A program made the translations under genes and the position numbers. A stretch of 64,000 nucleotides of DNA from Oscillatoria sp. FACHB-1406. Lineage in GTDB: Bacteria; Cyanobacteriota; Cyanobacteriia; Cyanobacteriales; Spirulinaceae. The stretch's first letter is position 1; the number at the start of each line of letters is the position of its first letter. The stretch lies in contig NZ_JACJSM010000015.1 in assembly GCF_014698145.1 (NCBI RefSeq), positions 1 through 64,000 on the forward strand, read 5' to 3'. This document shows, piece after piece, positions 62,990-64,000 of the stretch. The notes under the pieces were generated by a model. That model was not told the origin of the DNA. It made no database searches and saw only the letters and a program-made list of their open reading frames with translations.

Positions 62990-63020
62990 AATGCCCACCA
63001 AAACTTAGAGGGTGGGCATT
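62990..63020 (+). repeat. Hairpin AATGCCCACC/GGTGGGCATT
   Basis: 10-bp perfect stem with a 11-base loop, followed by T-rich sequence, so it may also work as a terminator. The arm AATGCCCACCC recurs at about 63064, just downstream of the DegT gene end. Confidence 0.55.
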
Positions 63021-63108
63021 GCTAGTTTTTAACGCTTTTTTGAACTTTTGATACAGAATAGCAATGCCCACCCTACAGGAGGTTAAGATTTGCTCGATAA
63101 ATAGCCCC

Positions 63109-64000
63109 TTAACTCGCTAGCACTTCGCTGGCAACTAAACAATCCTTTAGTCCGGCAGCGATGCGCTGTTGTTCTTCAAGCGACAGTTCGGGGAACATCG
63201 GCAGGGAGAGAACTTCGCGGGCGGCGCGTTCGGCGCGGGGGAATTGTCCGACGCGATCGCTGCCTTGTTGATACACCGTCTGGAGGTGCAAGGGAATGGG
63301 ATAATATACCATCGAACTGATGCCTAATTCTTGGAGATACTGGCGAACGCGCGCCCGAAGGGATCCGCTTTGCGGATCGCGCAGATTTTCCCCGCCTCGT
63401 TCTTGCAAGCGAATCGTGTATTGATTCCAAGCCGATGTACCGCCCGCAGGTGCTTGAGGGAGTACGACATCGGGAAGGGCGCGCAGTAATTGTTGGTAGC
63501 GGGTAGCAACGCGATCGCGCCCTTGGTTCCAAGCATCGAGATGGCGCAGTTTAATGGTTAAAATCGCCGCTTGTAGGGCATCGAGACGGCTATTAAGGCC
63601 GATGGCTTCGTGGTGATAGCGATCCGTCATGCCGTGTTCTTTGAGCATTCTCACCCGCGCCGCGATCGCGCTATCGTTTGTCGTTACCGCACCACCATCG
63701 CCGCACGCCCCTAAATTTTTAGTCGGAAAAAAGCTAAAACAACCGATATGCCCGATGCTGCCAACTTTTTGCCCCGCCCACTCCGCACCCGTCGCTTGGG
63801 CGCAGTCTTCAATAACCGCTAGATTGTGCGCTTCGGCAATCGCCATCAATCGCGTCATATCCACCGGCTGCCCGAACAAATGTACCGGCATAATCGCCTT
63901 GGTTTTTGGCGTAATCGCGGCTTCAATCTGTTCTAAATCCAAATTAAAGCTTTCGTCGATGTCTACAAAAACCGGAGTCGCGCCAACTCGGGTAATCACT
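63109..64000 (-). CDS. DegT/DnrJ/EryC1/StrS aminotransferase, 5' end beyond window
   Basis: About 297 C-terminal residues of a PLP-dependent sugar aminotransferase. VIEDCAQATGAEWAG, the Schiff-base lysine in FFPTKNLGACGDGGA, GLNSRLDALQAAIL and SMVYYPIPLHLQTVY are conserved. About 90 N-terminal residues are missing. A 17-bp palindrome (GATCCGC/GCGGATC, 63362-63378) is inserted in frame and encodes a non-conserved RDPQSGSLRARV loop. It is a distinct gene from the DegT at 18-19 kb. Confidence 0.88.
   Translation of the reverse strand, partial: VITRVGATPVFVDIDESFNLDLEQIEAAITPKTKAIMPVHLFGQPVDMTRLMAIAEAHNLAVIEDCAQATGAEWAGQKVGSIGHIGCFSFFPTKNLGACGDGGAVTTNDSAIAARVRMLKEHGMTDRYHHEAIGLNSRLDALQAAILTIKLRHLDAWNQGRDRVATRYQQLLRALPDVVLPQAPAGGTSAWNQYTIRLQERGGENLRDPQSGSLRARVRQYLQELGISSMVYYPIPLHLQTVYQQGSDRVGQFPRAERAAREVLSLPMFPELSLEEQQRIAAGLKDCLVASEVLAS

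Noticed and set aside
1-64000. GCGATCGC octamers as regulatory sites
   Set aside because: This is the HIP1 repeat, spread evenly over genes and gaps in many cyanobacteria; it has no local regulatory meaning here.

Overview
The window is cyanobacterial chromosome. The palindrome GCGATCGC (HIP1) occurs throughout. The gene content includes psbM, ycf35 (DUF1257), ycf23 (DUF561), crtH, a carotenoid oxygenase, a plastoquinone-type UbiA prenyltransferase, a folate/biopterin transporter and a cyanoexosortase. Heptameric tandem repeats (AATTATG type) fill many gaps, as is common in filamentous and large coccoid cyanobacteria. No rRNA or tRNA gene was seen and the species cannot be named from the sequence.

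Layout. 1-540: 5' part of an IS200/IS605 tnpB with its terminal hairpin, ending about 28 bp before menE. 0.5-12 kb: menE, a conserved unknown, murF and nanE separated by a heptamer array, a PD-(D/E)XK protein with two DUF4351 copies, a TPR pseudogene, holB, pgeF, an M48 protease and a DinB protein. 12-19 kb (minus strand): exopolysaccharide/cyanoexosortase operon (DegT aminotransferase, cyanoexosortase, its partner, SLBB export protein, Wzz/BY-kinase). 19-31 kb: a secreted unknown, a decayed TacA/TacT-like module, a ParB-like/nuclease-ParA pair, alaS, a GNAT enzyme, a second decayed toxin-antitoxin pair, ppx, ubiA and a nucleoside hydrolase. 31-42 kb (plus strand): TPR and reductase genes, then a Wzm/Wzt ABC exporter followed by glycosyltransferases and methyltransferases, i.e. 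a surface polysaccharide locus. 42-48.8 kb: crtH, an XRE regulator with twin palindromic operators inside inverted MITE-like repeats, amidase, Anbu peptidase, gloA and cdd. 48.8-59 kb: a glycosyltransferase, carotenoid oxygenase plus folate transporter, a universal stress protein, psbM, two ferredoxins with ycf35 and DUF2997, a Ser/Thr kinase and ycf23. 59.4-62.7 kb: a CRISPR array and a single-effector type V (TnpB-like, Cas12) locus. 62.7-63.1 kb: nested hairpin repeats. 63.1-64 kb: a second DegT aminotransferase cut by the window edge.

The most interesting system is the compact type V CRISPR locus. A 716-residue Cas12/TnpB-like protein keeps all three RuvC acidic motifs and the zinc ribbon. 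It lies next to a nine-repeat array with no cas1/cas2 or Tn7-like genes in view. Divergently from the effector, a well-formed promoter (TTGATT-17-TATTAT) precedes about 230 bp packed with hairpins. This stretch holds a 17-nt segment that can pair with the repeat RNA, and it is a strong candidate tracrRNA. Other points of interest are a restriction-nuclease-like/ParA fusion with a ParB-like partner, two toxin-antitoxin pairs that keep the antitoxin but have truncated toxins, and the twin-operator XRE module.
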